21,029 nt of DNA from Betaproteobacteria bacterium UBA7395. Lineage in GTDB: Bacteria; Pseudomonadota; Gammaproteobacteria; Burkholderiales; Rhodocyclaceae. The stretch is taken from the NCBI GenBank assembly GCA_002470165.1, contig DKNF01000095.1:1-21029 (forward strand), given 5' to 3'. A program made the position numbers and the translations under genes. Positions 1 to 8,413 of this stretch are shown here, piece after piece (position 1 is the first letter of the stretch; each line of letters begins with the position of its first letter). A model generated the notes under the pieces. That model was not told the DNA's origin, ran no database searches, and was given only the letters and a program-made list of their open reading frames with translations.

Positions 1-23
1 GAGAACGGTTGGGGTTTCGTTAT

Positions 24-99
24 TGGTGGAGGTGAGGGGAATCGACCCCCTGTCCAGAACGCCTCCAGATTGCTGGAATTACAACCATGGAAACCATTA
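24..99 (-). ncRNA. ssrA: tmRNA 3' (acceptor) piece, probably from a permuted two-piece ssrA gene
   Basis: Read on the minus strand, this stretch ends in a tRNA-like 3' end. The T-stem AGGGG / CCCCT encloses the 7-nt loop GTCGATT, followed by the acceptor half CACCTCC, discriminator A and an encoded CCA ending at 24. The T-stem is preceded by TTCTGGAC, which resembles the segment just before the T-arm in tmRNAs. No GGAGGTG (the matching 5' acceptor half) occurs about 75 nt upstream, so this is not an ordinary tRNA. Only about 120 nt separate it from the ribE stop, so a one-piece tmRNA would have to overlap ribE. In permuted ssrA genes, known in some betaproteobacteria, the acceptor piece precedes the coding piece; the coding piece would then lie left of position 1. 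The 5' end at 99 is a guess. The alternative is a tmRNA/tRNA 3' fragment left by an integrating element. Confidence 0.68.
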
Positions 100-145
100 T
101 GGGGGCAGGGGAGCGGTTTTTCAACCGCCGTTCGTCGGCTGGCGC

Positions 146-742
146 TCAGGCCTCGCGCTCGGCAGCCAGCAGACGTTCGCAGTAGCGGGCGATCAGGTCG
201 ACTTCGAGGTTGACCTTGCTGCCCGACTGCAGGCGGTTCAGGGTGGTGTTTTCCAGCGTGTGCGGGATCAGGTTGATGGTGAAGTCGGTGCCCTTGACCT
301 CGTTGGTCGTCAGGCTGGTGCCATCAACCACGATCGAACCCTTGCGCGCGATGAACTTGGCGATTTCCTTCGGTGCCCGGATTTCGAGCAGGCGATTGTC
401 GCCGACCGGGTCGAAACGCAAGACTTCGCCGACGCCGTCGACATGGCCGGAAACCAGGTGGCCGCCGATCACGTCGTTGAGGCGCAGCGCCTTTTCCAGA
501 TTGACCGGGCCCGGGGCATCGAGGCCGACGGTGCAGGACAGCGTCTCGGGCGACACGTCGACCTGGAAAGCGCTGCCTTCCTTGCCGACCACGGTCAGAC
601 AGACGCCGTTGTGGGCAATCGAGTCGCCGAGGGCGACATCGTCGATGTTGAGCCGGCCGGCTTCGACCGTCAGGCGGTAACCGACTTCGCGCGGCGTGAG
701 TTTGGTGATGCGGCCAACCGCCGCGACAATTCCAGAGAACAT
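146..742 (-). CDS. ribE: Riboflavin synthase, alpha subunit
   Basis: Converts two molecules of 6,7-dimethyl-8-ribityllumazine into riboflavin plus a pyrimidine, the last step of riboflavin synthesis in the cytoplasm. The 198-residue protein has the family's usual length and tandem design: two lumazine-binding repeats of about 97 residues each. The start MFSGIV is diagnostic. Ligand-site motifs are NGVCLTV near residues 45-51 and its second-repeat counterpart DGTSLTTN near 140-147, with GHVDGVG at 99-105 at the repeat junction. It lies 60 bp downstream of the receiver-TPR regulator on the same strand and may be co-transcribed with it. No ribH, ribD or ribBA and no FMN riboswitch is visible nearby, so the usual rib cluster is not present here. 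The tmRNA acceptor piece follows on the same strand. Confidence 0.97.
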   Translation of the reverse strand: MFSGIVAAVGRITKLTPREVGYRLTVEAGRLNIDDVALGDSIAHNGVCLTVVGKEGSAFQVDVSPETLSCTVGLDAPGPVNLEKALRLNDVIGGHLVSGHVDGVGEVLRFDPVGDNRLLEIRAPKEIAKFIARKGSIVVDGTSLTTNEVKGTDFTINLIPHTLENTTLNRLQSGSKVNLEVDLIARYCERLLAAEREA

Positions 743-802
743 GGCAGGATCCGGGGTGGGAAAAATGGCGACTTTATCACGCCAGCCAGGCCAATTCCCT
801 GC

Positions 803-2512
803 CTAGAGTGTGGTTTCGATACCGTATTTTTTTGCCACGGTGACGTAGAGCTGGCGTGCCGAGACCACCTTCGGATTTTTGCGGTCCTTGCGCTGCGCCC
901 GCTGCAGGTAGTCGAAAGCCCGTTCGGCGAGCGTGGGACTCCAGCCCTTCTGGTCCATCAGGGTATAGATGGCCTTGGCCGCGTTGACCAGGAACTGCAG
1001 GTTGGGCACCTGATCGGCGGCCTGCATCAGGAGGTGTACCGAACCTTCGAAATCGCCGGCGCGCGCCGCCATGACGCCCTTGTTGTTGAGCTCGACGATC
1101 TCGCGACCGACCTGCTCGAGCAGCGCCTTGCCGGCATCCGGACGTCCGGTCTTGGCGAAGACATCGGTGATGTGACCGATCAGGTGAGTGTCTTCGTGGT
1201 TTTCGGCGGCGACCTGGCGCATGATTTTTTCCGCGTCCGCCGGCTTGCCGGTCGCATAGCAGGCGTGCGCCAGATCGATGGCCAGGCGCTGCGAAACGCC
1301 GCGGCCCTTGCTGTAGCTTTCGGCTTCGACCTCGCCCTGCAGCGACAAGGCGTGATCGACCAGTTGCTTGGCCTTCTCCGGGGCCCCTTCGGCTTCCAGG
1401 CAGAGGCTCTCGCTGACCAGCGCGGCCAGTTCGGCCTGCTTGTCGCCGCGCAGTTCGCGCTTCATCTCGGCCGTCACCTTGCGCGACGCCTCGACATCGC
1501 CGCGTTCGACCAGAACCCGCGACAGGTTGGCGAAATCGTCCACGGTGCGCAGACTGGAGCCCTTGCTGCGGGCAATGACCTTGCTATAGGCCTTCTCCGC
1601 GGCCAGCAAGTCCTTGTTGCGGGCGGCAATGTCGCCGACCAGCCGTTGCCGCAAGGTATTGTGCGGCGACACATCGGCGGCGCGCTGCAACACGGCCTGG
1701 GCTTCCTTCAACTTGCCCTGGGCTTCGTGTACCGAGGCCAGGAAGTCGTAGGCCGAAAGAAAATCCGGCGCTTCCTGCAAGACCTGCTCGGCCAGCTGCT
1801 CGGCTTCGTCAAGCGCGTTGCGGTCGCGCAGCGCGGTCGCCAGCCCCATCTTTGCCCAGGGCGCGATCCGTCCTTCGAGCACGCGCCGGTAAACGGCTTC
1901 GGCCTCGGTGGTCTGGCCCAGTTGATGCAGCAACTCCCCCTTGAACCGCAAGGCATCGAACTGATACATCGGCTGCTGCTGGATGACCCGGTCGCAGGCG
2001 GCGATGGCCTCGTGCAGTTCGCCGCGTTCGATCTGCTCGTAAATCTTGCGCAATACATGTTTCTTGTAGATCGACCGCACCAGCCGCGCCTGCAACTGCT
2101 CGGAGGTAAACGGCTTGATCAGGTAGTCGTCCGGCGACAGTTCGGCCAGCGCCACCACGTTGGTGTAGCTGCGTTCGCTGGAAATGATCATGTACACCGT
2201 CGCCAGCGGAATCAGGTGGGCATGGCGCAGTTCCTCGAGCAACTGCTGGCCGTCGCGGCCGTCGTCGAGCACGAAATCGGACAGGATGATGTCGAAACGG
2301 TTGCCCTTGACCTGGCGGATGACCTCTGCCGAACTGCCGGCGCCGTGCACCGCGGTGACGCCGAGCGCACCGAGCATCAGCCGCAACGAATCGCGCGCCG
2401 GCGAGTGCCGGTCGACGATCAGTACGCGCTTTTTGGTCAGCGACTGCTGCAGGACGAGGAGCATCTCCTCATCGTCAAGCGCGCCAAGGCTGTTGCCTGC
2501 TGGTGTGTTCAT
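803..2512 (-). CDS. Receiver-domain response regulator with TPR repeats
   Basis: A 569-residue cytoplasmic protein. Residues about 28-150 form a CheY-like receiver: phospho-acceptor D79 in IILSDF, S111/S112 after the fourth strand, and K133 in LIKPF. The acidic pair is reduced: VDRH has D34 but R35 where a second Asp or Glu is usual, which may weaken metal binding. From about residue 155 to the end it is an alpha-helical array with TPR-like spacing (for example the stretches around 160-190, 195-225 and 230-295), so the output is probably protein-protein contact rather than DNA binding. No DNA-binding or enzymatic domain is seen and no histidine kinase is adjacent. The start ATG has no clear Shine-Dalgarno sequence; a promoter-like pair just upstream would give a nearly leaderless transcript. 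The target is unknown. Confidence 0.85.
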   Translation of the reverse strand: MNTPAGNSLGALDDEEMLLVLQQSLTKKRVLIVDRHSPARDSLRLMLGALGVTAVHGAGSSAEVIRQVKGNRFDIILSDFVLDDGRDGQQLLEELRHAHLIPLATVYMIISSERSYTNVVALAELSPDDYLIKPFTSEQLQARLVRSIYKKHVLRKIYEQIERGELHEAIAACDRVIQQQPMYQFDALRFKGELLHQLGQTTEAEAVYRRVLEGRIAPWAKMGLATALRDRNALDEAEQLAEQVLQEAPDFLSAYDFLASVHEAQGKLKEAQAVLQRAADVSPHNTLRQRLVGDIAARNKDLLAAEKAYSKVIARSKGSSLRTVDDFANLSRVLVERGDVEASRKVTAEMKRELRGDKQAELAALVSESLCLEAEGAPEKAKQLVDHALSLQGEVEAESYSKGRGVSQRLAIDLAHACYATGKPADAEKIMRQVAAENHEDTHLIGHITDVFAKTGRPDAGKALLEQVGREIVELNNKGVMAARAGDFEGSVHLLMQAADQVPNLQFLVNAAKAIYTLMDQKGWSPTLAERAFDYLQRAQRKDRKNPKVVSARQLYVTVAKKYGIETTL

Positions 2513-2652
2513 TTCGGCAAATTACTTGAGTTCATCATGCAGGGCAAGACGCGCCCAGCACCTTCCGCCTGTTGCCAGGCTAAGCCTGTGATTTTTCAGC
2601 AAGCTGACGTAAAATCGCCGGTCCCATACTGCGCCGCAACATTCCCATTCCG
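2513..2652. promoter_or_regulatory. Divergent intergenic region between the receiver-TPR gene and mnmG
   Basis: This 140-bp gap separates two outward-facing genes, so it should hold both promoters. For the minus-strand gene, TTGCCC (read from 2547 to 2542) and TAATTT (2524 to 2519) are 17 bp apart and would start transcription about at the ATG itself. For mnmG, TAAAAT at 2610-2615 is a possible -10, but no good -35 sits 16-18 bp upstream. mnmG also lacks an obvious ribosome binding site. Assignments rest on consensus matching by eye only. Confidence 0.35.
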
Positions 2653-4539
2653 ATGCTCTACCCCACCCGTTTCGATGTCATCGTTGTCGGCGGCGGCCAT
2701 GCCGGCACCGAAGCTGCGCTCGCCGCAGCCCGGTCGGGTGCGAACACGCTGTTGCTGACGCACAACCTCGACACACTCGGGGCGATGAGCTGCAACCCGT
2801 CGATCGGCGGCATCGGCAAGGGCCATCTGGTGCGCGAAGTCGATGCACTGGGCGGCGCGATGGCGGCAGCCACCGACGAAGCCGGCATCCAGTTCCGCAT
2901 CCTCAACGCCTCGAAGGGCCCGGCCGTCCGCGCCACCCGCGCCCAGGCCGACCGCGTGCTATACAAGCAGGCAATCCGCACACGCCTGGAGAACCAGCCG
3001 AACCTGACCATCTTCGCGCAGGCCTGCGACGACCTCATCGTCGAGGGCGACAAGGTGTGCGGCGCAGTCACCCAACTGGGCATCCGCTTCCTGGCCGAGG
3101 CCGTCGTGCTCACCGCCGGCACCTTCCTCAACGGCAAGATCCACGTCGGCCTGGAAAACTACACCGGCGGACGCATGGGCGATCCGCCGTCGGTGTCGCT
3201 GGCCGCGCGGCTGAAGGAACTGAACCTGCCGCAAGGCCGCCTGAAGACCGGCACGCCGCCGCGCCTGGACGGCAAGACCATCGACTTCTCGGTGATGGAA
3301 GAGCAGCACTCGGACGATCCGCTGCCGGTGTTTTCCTTCCTCGGCAACGCGGCGCAGCACCCGCGCCAATTGCCGTGCTGGATCACCGAGACCAACGAGA
3401 AAACGCACGACATCATCCGCAGCGGCCTGGACCGCTCGCCGATGTACACCGGCGTCATCGAGGGCGTCGGCCCGCGCTACTGCCCGTCGATCGAGGACAA
3501 GATCCACCGCTTCGCCGACAAGACCCAGCACAACGTCTTCCTCGAACCGGAAGGCCTGACCACGCACGAGATCTACCCGAACGGCGTGTCCACCAGCCTG
3601 CCCTTCGACATCCAGCTGGCACTGGTGCGCTCGATCCGCGGTATGGAGAACGTGCATATCCTGCGCCCCGGCTACGCCATCGAATACGATTTCTACGACC
3701 CGCGCGGCCTCAAGGACACGCTGGAGACCAAGGCCATCAACGGCCTCTTCTTCGCCGGCCAGATCAACGGCACCACCGGCTACGAGGAAGCGGCGGCGCA
3801 AGGCCTGCTCGCCGGCATCAACGCGGTGAATTACGTCAAGGGCCGCGACGGCTGGTGCCCGAAACGCAACGAGGCCTACCTCGGCGTACTCGTCGACGAC
3901 CTGATCACGCGCGGCGTCTCCGACCCCTACCGGATGTTCACCAGCCGTGCCGAGTACCGGCTAAGCCTGCGCGAAGACAACGCCGACCTGCGCCTGACCG
4001 AACAGGGCCGGGCGCTCGGCCTGGTCGACGACATCCGCTGGGATGCCTTCTGCCGCAAACGTGACGCCATCGCCGCCGAACAGGAGCGCTTGAAGGCGAC
4101 TTGGGTCAATCCCAAGATCGTTCCGGCCGAGGACAGCATCCGCGTGCTCGGCAAGGCCATTGAGCATGAATACAACCTGTTCGACCTGCTGCGCCGTCCG
4201 GAAGTCACTTACGCCAGCCTGCTGACCCTGCCCGGCGCTGGCGAAGGACAGAGCGATCCGCAGGTCGTCGAGCAACTCGAGATTTCCGCCAAGTATCAGG
4301 GCTACATCGACCGCCAGGCCGAGGAAGTGGCCAAATCGGCCAGCTACGAGAACACGCCGCTGCCGGCCGATCTCGACTATTCGACGGTGGCCGGCCTGTC
4401 GAACGAAGTGAAGCAGAAGCTCAAGCTGCACCAGCCGCAGACCATCGGGCAGGCCTCGCGCATCCAGGGCGTGACGCCGGCGGCGATCTCGCTGCTGCTG
4501 ATCCACCTGAAACGCTTCAAGCTGTTGCAAGCCGCATGA
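2653..4539 (+). CDS. mnmG: tRNA uridine-5-carboxymethylaminomethyl modification enzyme MnmG (GidA)
   Basis: The FAD-dependent subunit of the MnmE-MnmG complex, which adds a (carboxymethyl)aminomethyl group to the wobble uridine of certain tRNAs in the cytoplasm. The 628-residue length is typical. An N-terminal Rossmann FAD motif spans residues 9-20 with the glycines GGGHAG at 13-18. The signature CNPSIGG at 47-53 and the RYCPSIEDK motif, which holds a conserved catalytic cysteine, are intact. The C-terminal helical domain (about 550-628), which contacts MnmE and tRNA, is complete. The start is the first ATG in phase with the FAD strand; no strong ribosome binding site precedes it. It heads the run mnmG-rsmG-parA-parB, its stop overlapping the rsmG start in ATGA. 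mnmE is not in the window. This order is common near replication origins in many bacteria. Confidence 0.98.
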   Translation: MLYPTRFDVIVVGGGHAGTEAALAAARSGANTLLLTHNLDTLGAMSCNPSIGGIGKGHLVREVDALGGAMAAATDEAGIQFRILNASKGPAVRATRAQADRVLYKQAIRTRLENQPNLTIFAQACDDLIVEGDKVCGAVTQLGIRFLAEAVVLTAGTFLNGKIHVGLENYTGGRMGDPPSVSLAARLKELNLPQGRLKTGTPPRLDGKTIDFSVMEEQHSDDPLPVFSFLGNAAQHPRQLPCWITETNEKTHDIIRSGLDRSPMYTGVIEGVGPRYCPSIEDKIHRFADKTQHNVFLEPEGLTTHEIYPNGVSTSLPFDIQLALVRSIRGMENVHILRPGYAIEYDFYDPRGLKDTLETKAINGLFFAGQINGTTGYEEAAAQGLLAGINAVNYVKGRDGWCPKRNEAYLGVLVDDLITRGVSDPYRMFTSRAEYRLSLREDNADLRLTEQGRALGLVDDIRWDAFCRKRDAIAAEQERLKATWVNPKIVPAEDSIRVLGKAIEHEYNLFDLLRRPEVTYASLLTLPGAGEGQSDPQVVEQLEISAKYQGYIDRQAEEVAKSASYENTPLPADLDYSTVAGLSNEVKQKLKLHQPQTIGQASRIQGVTPAAISLLLIHLKRFKLLQAA

Positions 4540-5153
4540 GCACGATCACCCTCGCCAGCGGCCTGGCCGAACTCGGCCTCGACCTGCCCGACACCACCCA
4601 GCAGCAACTGCTCGCCTTCCGCGACCTGCTGCTCAAGTGGAACAAGACCTACAACCTGACCGCGCTGCGCGATCCGGACCAGGCCATCTCGCATCATCTG
4701 CTCGATTCACTGGCCATCCTGCCGCACGTCGGCGACGGGCCACTGCTCGACGTCGGTTCCGGCGGCGGCCTGCCCGGCATCCCGCTGGCCATCGCCCGGC
4801 CGCAACTGTCGGTGCGCATGGTCGACACCGTGCAGAAGAAGGCGACCTTCCTGCAGCAGGCGGCGATCCAGCTCGGGCTGAAGAACGTCGCCGTCGACCA
4901 CGCACGGGTCGAGGAATTGACCGGCCAGTACGCGCAGATCAGTTCGCGCGCTTTCGCCGAACTGAAGCTTTTTGTTGAACTGACACGTCATCTGCTGGCA
5001 CCCGGCGGGTGCTGGCTGGCGATGAAAGGCGTGCGTCCCGACGACGAGATCGCCGCCCTGCCGGCCGACATCGTTGTCGACCGCATCCTGCCCTTGTCCG
5101 TGCCCGGACTGGACGCCGAAAGACATCTGATCATCCTGAAAGCGGGCCAATGA
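4536..5153 (+). CDS. rsmG: 16S rRNA (guanine527-N7)-methyltransferase RsmG (GidB)
   Basis: Methylates N7 of G527 in the 530 loop of 16S rRNA using S-adenosylmethionine; loss in other bacteria gives low-level streptomycin resistance. The 205-residue protein has the normal length. The SAM-binding loop is seen as [12 protein letters not shown], with GSGGGLPG at residues 74-81, and the family signature [10 protein letters not shown] at 34-43 precedes it. The start ATG overlaps the mnmG stop (ATGA) and there is no independent ribosome binding site, so translation probably depends on reinitiation after mnmG. Its own stop overlaps the parA start in the same way. All expected motifs are present and nothing is truncated. 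Confidence 0.97.
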   Translation: MSTITLASGLAELGLDLPDTTQQQLLAFRDLLLKWNKTYNLTALRDPDQAISHHLLDSLAILPHVGDGPLLDVGSGGGLPGIPLAIARPQLSVRMVDTVQKKATFLQQAAIQLGLKNVAVDHARVEELTGQYAQISSRAFAELKLFVELTRHLLAPGGCWLAMKGVRPDDEIAALPADIVVDRILPLSVPGLDAERHLIILKAGQ

Positions 5154-5911
5154 AAGTACTCGCCATCACCAACCAGAAGGGCGGCGTCGGCAAGACGACC
5201 ACCGCCGTCAACCTCGCCGCCTCGCTCGGGGCCGAAGGTCAACGCGTGCTGCTGATCGACATGGATCCGCAGGGCAACGCCACGACCGGCGCTGGCATCA
5301 CCAAGAAGGAAGCGTTGCCGACCGTCTATCAGTTGCTGATCGGCGCTGCCTCGCTGGTCGAGGTTTGCATCAAGACCGAGTTTGCCTTCGACATCCTGCC
5401 GGCCAACCGCGAACTGGCGGGCGCCGAAGTCGAACTGATCGAGCTCGACCAGCGCGAATACCGACTCAAGAACGCGTTGCAGCAGAATCACGACGAGTAC
5501 GATTTCGTCCTCATCGACTGCCCGCCGGCGCTCAATATGCTGACGGTCAATGCGCTGGTCGCCGCCGATTCGGTCCTGATCCCGATGCAGTGCGAGTACT
5601 ACGCGCTCGAAGGCCTGTCCGATCTCGTCGAGACGCTGCGCAAGGTGCGTCACCACCTGAATTCGCGGCTCGAGGTCGAAGGCCTGCTGCGGACCATGTA
5701 CAACGGCCAGAGCACGCTCACCCAGCAGGTCTCGAACGAACTCGAGAGCCACTTCGGCGACAAGGTCTACAAGACCATCGTGCCGCGTAACGTCCGCCTG
5801 GCCGAAGCGCCGTCGTACGGCAAGCCGGTCATCGCCTTTGACAAAAATTCGAAGGGTGCGCTGGCCTACAGCGCACTCGCCCAGGAAATTCTCGAAAGGG
5901 TCGCCAAATGA
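5150..5911 (+). CDS. parA: Chromosome partitioning ATPase ParA (Soj)
   Basis: A deviant-Walker ATPase that binds DNA non-specifically when dimerised by ATP and works with ParB-parS to segregate the chromosome origin. The start chosen, [12 protein letters not shown], places the Walker A' motif KGGVGKTT at residues 10-17, with the characteristic lysines K10 and K15. The Walker B strand FVLIDCPP follows in mid-protein. The length of 253 residues and the absence of an N-terminal helix-turn-helix identify the chromosomal (Soj) type rather than a plasmid type. Open frame continues upstream of this ATG into rsmG, but the family start and the ATGA overlap with rsmG decide against a longer form. The stop overlaps the parB start. 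Confidence 0.97.
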   Translation: MKVLAITNQKGGVGKTTTAVNLAASLGAEGQRVLLIDMDPQGNATTGAGITKKEALPTVYQLLIGAASLVEVCIKTEFAFDILPANRELAGAEVELIELDQREYRLKNALQQNHDEYDFVLIDCPPALNMLTVNALVAADSVLIPMQCEYYALEGLSDLVETLRKVRHHLNSRLEVEGLLRTMYNGQSTLTQQVSNELESHFGDKVYKTIVPRNVRLAEAPSYGKPVIAFDKNSKGALAYSALAQEILERVAK

Positions 5912-6759
5912 TCAAGATGAAGGGACTCGGCCGCGGCCTCGACGCGCTGCTCGCCGGCAGCGATGCCAAACCCGAAGACGAACTGCGCAATCTGCCGGTG
6001 GACCGCCTCAAGCCCGGCAAATACCAGCCGCGCACGCAGATGGACCCGGCGTCGCTGGCCGAACTGGCCAGCTCGATCAAGGCCCAGGGCGTGATGCAGC
6101 CGATCCTGGTGCGCGCCGTCGACAAGACGCCGGGCGCCGAGCGCTACGAGATCGTCGCTGGCGAACGCCGCTGGCGCGCCGCCCAGCAGGCCGGCCTGAG
6201 CGAAGTACCGGTGCTGGTGCGCGGCATCCCCGACGAGCAGGCGCTGGCGATGGCGCTGATCGAGAACATCCAGCGCGAGAATCTCAATCCGCTGGAAGAA
6301 GCCCAGGGCCTGCAGCGCCTGATCGACGAATTCGGCCTGACCCACCAGCAGGCCGCCGACGCCGTCGGCCGTTCCCGCCCGGCTGCATCCAACCTGCTGC
6401 GCTTATTGCAACTCGCCGCACCGGTGCAGGAACTGCTGATGACCGGCAAGCTCGACATGGGCCACGCCCGTGCCCTGCTGCCGCTGCCTGGCGCCCAGCA
6501 GGTCGCGGTGGCCCAGCGCATCGTCCAGAAGGGCTTGTCGGTGCGCGAGGCCGAACGTCTCGTCCAGCAGATCGTCAATCCGCCGAAACAGACTGCCGCG
6601 CCGCCGGTCGACCGTGACCTGCTGCGTCTGCAGGAAGAAATTTCCGACGCTGTCGGGGCCGCCGTCGCCATCCGCAGCAACAAGAAGGGCGCCGGCAGGA
6701 TCACCATCGAATTCGGCAACCTCGACCAGCTTGAAGGCATCCTCGGACGGCTTCGTTAA
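5908..6759 (+). CDS. parB: Chromosome partitioning protein ParB (Spo0J)
   Basis: A CTP-dependent DNA clamp that loads at parS sites near the origin and stimulates ParA. The 283-residue protein shows the standard order: a short ParA-stimulating N-terminus with GLGRGLDALL near residues 6-15, then the CTP-binding boxes (KYQPR, and GERRWRAA), then ENIQREN, a helix-turn-helix around AADAVGRSRPAASN that reads parS, and a C-terminal dimerisation domain. The ATG at 5908 is preferred because AAAGGG at 5895-5900 sits 7 nt upstream; the next ATG, three codons on, would be 16 nt away. It overlaps the parA stop (ATGA). A possible terminator follows before the atp promoter. No parS-like palindrome was seen in the window by eye. 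Confidence 0.97.
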   Translation: MIKMKGLGRGLDALLAGSDAKPEDELRNLPVDRLKPGKYQPRTQMDPASLAELASSIKAQGVMQPILVRAVDKTPGAERYEIVAGERRWRAAQQAGLSEVPVLVRGIPDEQALAMALIENIQRENLNPLEEAQGLQRLIDEFGLTHQQAADAVGRSRPAASNLLRLLQLAAPVQELLMTGKLDMGHARALLPLPGAQQVAVAQRIVQKGLSVREAERLVQQIVNPPKQTAAPPVDRDLLRLQEEISDAVGAAVAIRSNKKGAGRITIEFGNLDQLEGILGRLR

Positions 6760-6761
6760 GC

Positions 6762-6803
6762 GGGTTTGGGGACATGCTGCATTGCGGTAAACCCTTAATT
6801 TTC
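6762..6803 (+). terminator. Possible intrinsic terminator after parB
   Basis: GGGTTT (6762-6767) can pair with AAACCC (6789-6794). The 21-nt interval contains a smaller ATGC/GCAT element, and the tract TTAATTTTC follows. The stem is short and the U-tract is interrupted, so termination would be weak; some read-through from parB into atp is likely. Confidence 0.4.
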
Positions 6804-6804
6804 A

Positions 6805-6834
6805 TTGACGGTATTTTTTGAAGTCTTGTATCAT
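6805..6834 (+). promoter_or_regulatory. Sigma70-type promoter of the atp operon
   Basis: TTGACG at 6805-6810 and TATCAT at 6829-6834 are separated by 18 bp, each matching the sigma70 consensus at five and four of six positions. The spacer is T-rich. A start about seven bases downstream, near 6841, would leave a leader of roughly 36 nt before the chosen atpI start. The position directly after the possible parB terminator and before nine collinear atp genes supports it. Confidence 0.7.
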
Positions 6835-6876
6835 TTAGGTCTGTGTGGCACCGCCGGTCAAGGAATGCATGACACC

Positions 6877-7215
6877 ATGTTGAGAGCGATATATCTGCAA
6901 CTTGGTGCAGCGTTGATAACTGCAATCCTGGCCGGTGCAATCGTGGGTACGCGGGGGCTGGTTTCGGTTGGGTTTGCGGCAGTGGCAGCGATACTTCCCA
7001 ACCTTTTCTTTGCCGTCCGGCTGACGATGTTGAAAAACCGCCCCGGTGCATCCTACGCGGCGAATTTCTTCATCGGTGAGTTCCTCAAGATTGCGGCCAC
7101 CATCGGAATTCTGGCAATCGCCATCAAGGGATATCCCGAGATGCACTGGCCGAGCTTGCTGATCGGCCTGGCGATTGTCTTGCATGCTGGTTTTTTAGCC
7201 TTTTGGAAGAAATGA
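6877..7215 (+). CDS. atpI: ATP synthase assembly protein AtpI
   Basis: A small membrane protein encoded first in many atp operons. It helps assemble the c-ring and may affect magnesium supply; it is not part of the finished enzyme. The 112-residue form has four hydrophobic segments (about residues 5-25, 30-48, 64-82 and 88-108), the usual AtpI layout. An open frame runs back to a TTG at 6805, but that lies in the -35 hexamer and cannot be transcribed from the proposed promoter. The ATG at 6865 abuts AAGGA with no spacing, whereas the ATG at 6877 has it 12 nt upstream, so 6877 is preferred with moderate certainty. The stop TGA overlaps an in-frame ATG of atpB. Confidence 0.87.
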   Translation: MLRAIYLQLGAALITAILAGAIVGTRGLVSVGFAAVAAILPNLFFAVRLTMLKNRPGASYAANFFIGEFLKIAATIGILAIAIKGYPEMHWPSLLIGLAIVLHAGFLAFWKK

Positions 7216-7217
7216 AC

Positions 7218-8045
7218 ATGGCCGCAGGTAGCGCAGCACCAACATCTGGCGAGTACATCGTCCACCACTTGACCCACCTGAATTCCACCGGTCACGCCCA
7301 GAAGTCCGTGATCGACTGGTCCGTGATCAACATCGACACGATGTTCTACTCCATCGTGCTTGGCCTGGTCACCATCTTCGTGCTCTGGCTGGCCGCCCGC
7401 AAGGCCACCTCCGGCGTTCCGGGCCGCTTCCAGGCCGCCGTCGAAATCCTGGTCGAAATGGTTTCCGATCAGGCCAAGGGCATCATCCACAGCGCCGAAT
7501 CCCGCAAGTTCGTCGCACCGCTCGCACTGACGGTCTTCGTCTGGATCTTCTTCATGAACGCGATGGACCTGCTGCCGGTCGATCTGCTGCCGAAGATCGG
7601 TGAAATGATGGGCATCCACTACCAGCGCGTGGTCGCCACCGCCGACCTCAACGCTGCCCTCGGCATGTCGCTCGGCGTGCTGCTCGTCTGTCTCTACTAC
7701 AACATCAAGATCAAGGGTCTCGGCGGCTGGATTCACGAACTCTTCACCGCGCCGTTCGGCAGCCACCCGCTGCTCTACCCGGTCAACTTCGTCATGCAGA
7801 TGATCGAATTCGTCGCCAAGACCGTTTCCCACGGCATGCGACTGTTCGGCAACATGTACGCCGGCGAACTGGTGTTCATGCTGATCGCCCTGCTCGGCGG
7901 CACCGCCACCGTCTTCGGTTTCGTCGGTCACGTCATCGCCGGTTCGATCTGGGCCATCTTCCACATCCTGATCATCACACTGCAAGCCTTCATCTTCATG
8001 ATGCTGACGCTGGTCTATGTCGGTCAGGCCCACGAAGCACACTAA
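7218..8045 (+). CDS. atpB: F1Fo ATP synthase subunit a
   Basis: The stator channel subunit of Fo, which passes protons to and from the c-ring in the inner membrane. The 275-residue protein shows several transmembrane helices. The essential arginine is R208 in [11 protein letters not shown], equivalent to R210 of the E. coli subunit. The C-terminal helix contains the polar and histidine residues usual for the family. Three starts are possible (TTG 7203, ATG 7212, ATG 7218). GGAAG at 7205-7209 is 8 nt from 7218 but only about 2 nt from 7212, so 7218 is chosen. It sits between atpI and atpE, followed by an unusually AT-rich 78-nt spacer. No sodium-coupling signature is evident. Confidence 0.96.
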   Translation: MAAGSAAPTSGEYIVHHLTHLNSTGHAQKSVIDWSVINIDTMFYSIVLGLVTIFVLWLAARKATSGVPGRFQAAVEILVEMVSDQAKGIIHSAESRKFVAPLALTVFVWIFFMNAMDLLPVDLLPKIGEMMGIHYQRVVATADLNAALGMSLGVLLVCLYYNIKIKGLGGWIHELFTAPFGSHPLLYPVNFVMQMIEFVAKTVSHGMRLFGNMYAGELVFMLIALLGGTATVFGFVGHVIAGSIWAIFHILIITLQAFIFMMLTLVYVGQAHEAH

Positions 8046-8372
<327 letters not shown>

Positions 8373-8405
8373 TTGATCCTCTTCGATCAACCCTTTAGAA
8401 GAGGA
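8373..8405 (+). promoter_or_regulatory. Mutually exclusive hairpins between atpE and atpF
   Basis: TTGATC (8373-8378) and GATCAA (8385-8390) form a perfect 6-bp stem right after the atpE stop. The segment TCCTCTTC (8377-8384) is also a perfect 8-nt complement of GAAGAGGA (8398-8405), which contains the atpF ribosome binding site. The two pairings share bases and cannot both form fully; a loop-to-site pseudoknot of six pairs is a third option. Either way the atpF site can be covered, which could lower b-subunit output relative to c. The complementarity is seen; the function is inferred. Confidence 0.5.
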
Positions 8406-8413
8406 CTAGAACC

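Noticed and set aside
24..99. An ordinary tRNA gene
   Set aside because: The 3' half is tRNA-like, but no anticodon arm, D-arm or pairing 5' acceptor half is present at the needed distance.
2587..2615. A sigma70 promoter for mnmG using TAAAAT at 2610-2615
   Set aside because: The -10 is acceptable, but the sequence 16-18 bp upstream matches TTGACA poorly; kept only as a remark in the intergenic feature.
23..2758. A 911-codon open frame on the plus strand
   Set aside because: It runs antisense through ribE and the receiver-TPR gene, has no recognisable domain, and is explained by GC-rich third positions leaving few stops on the opposite strand.
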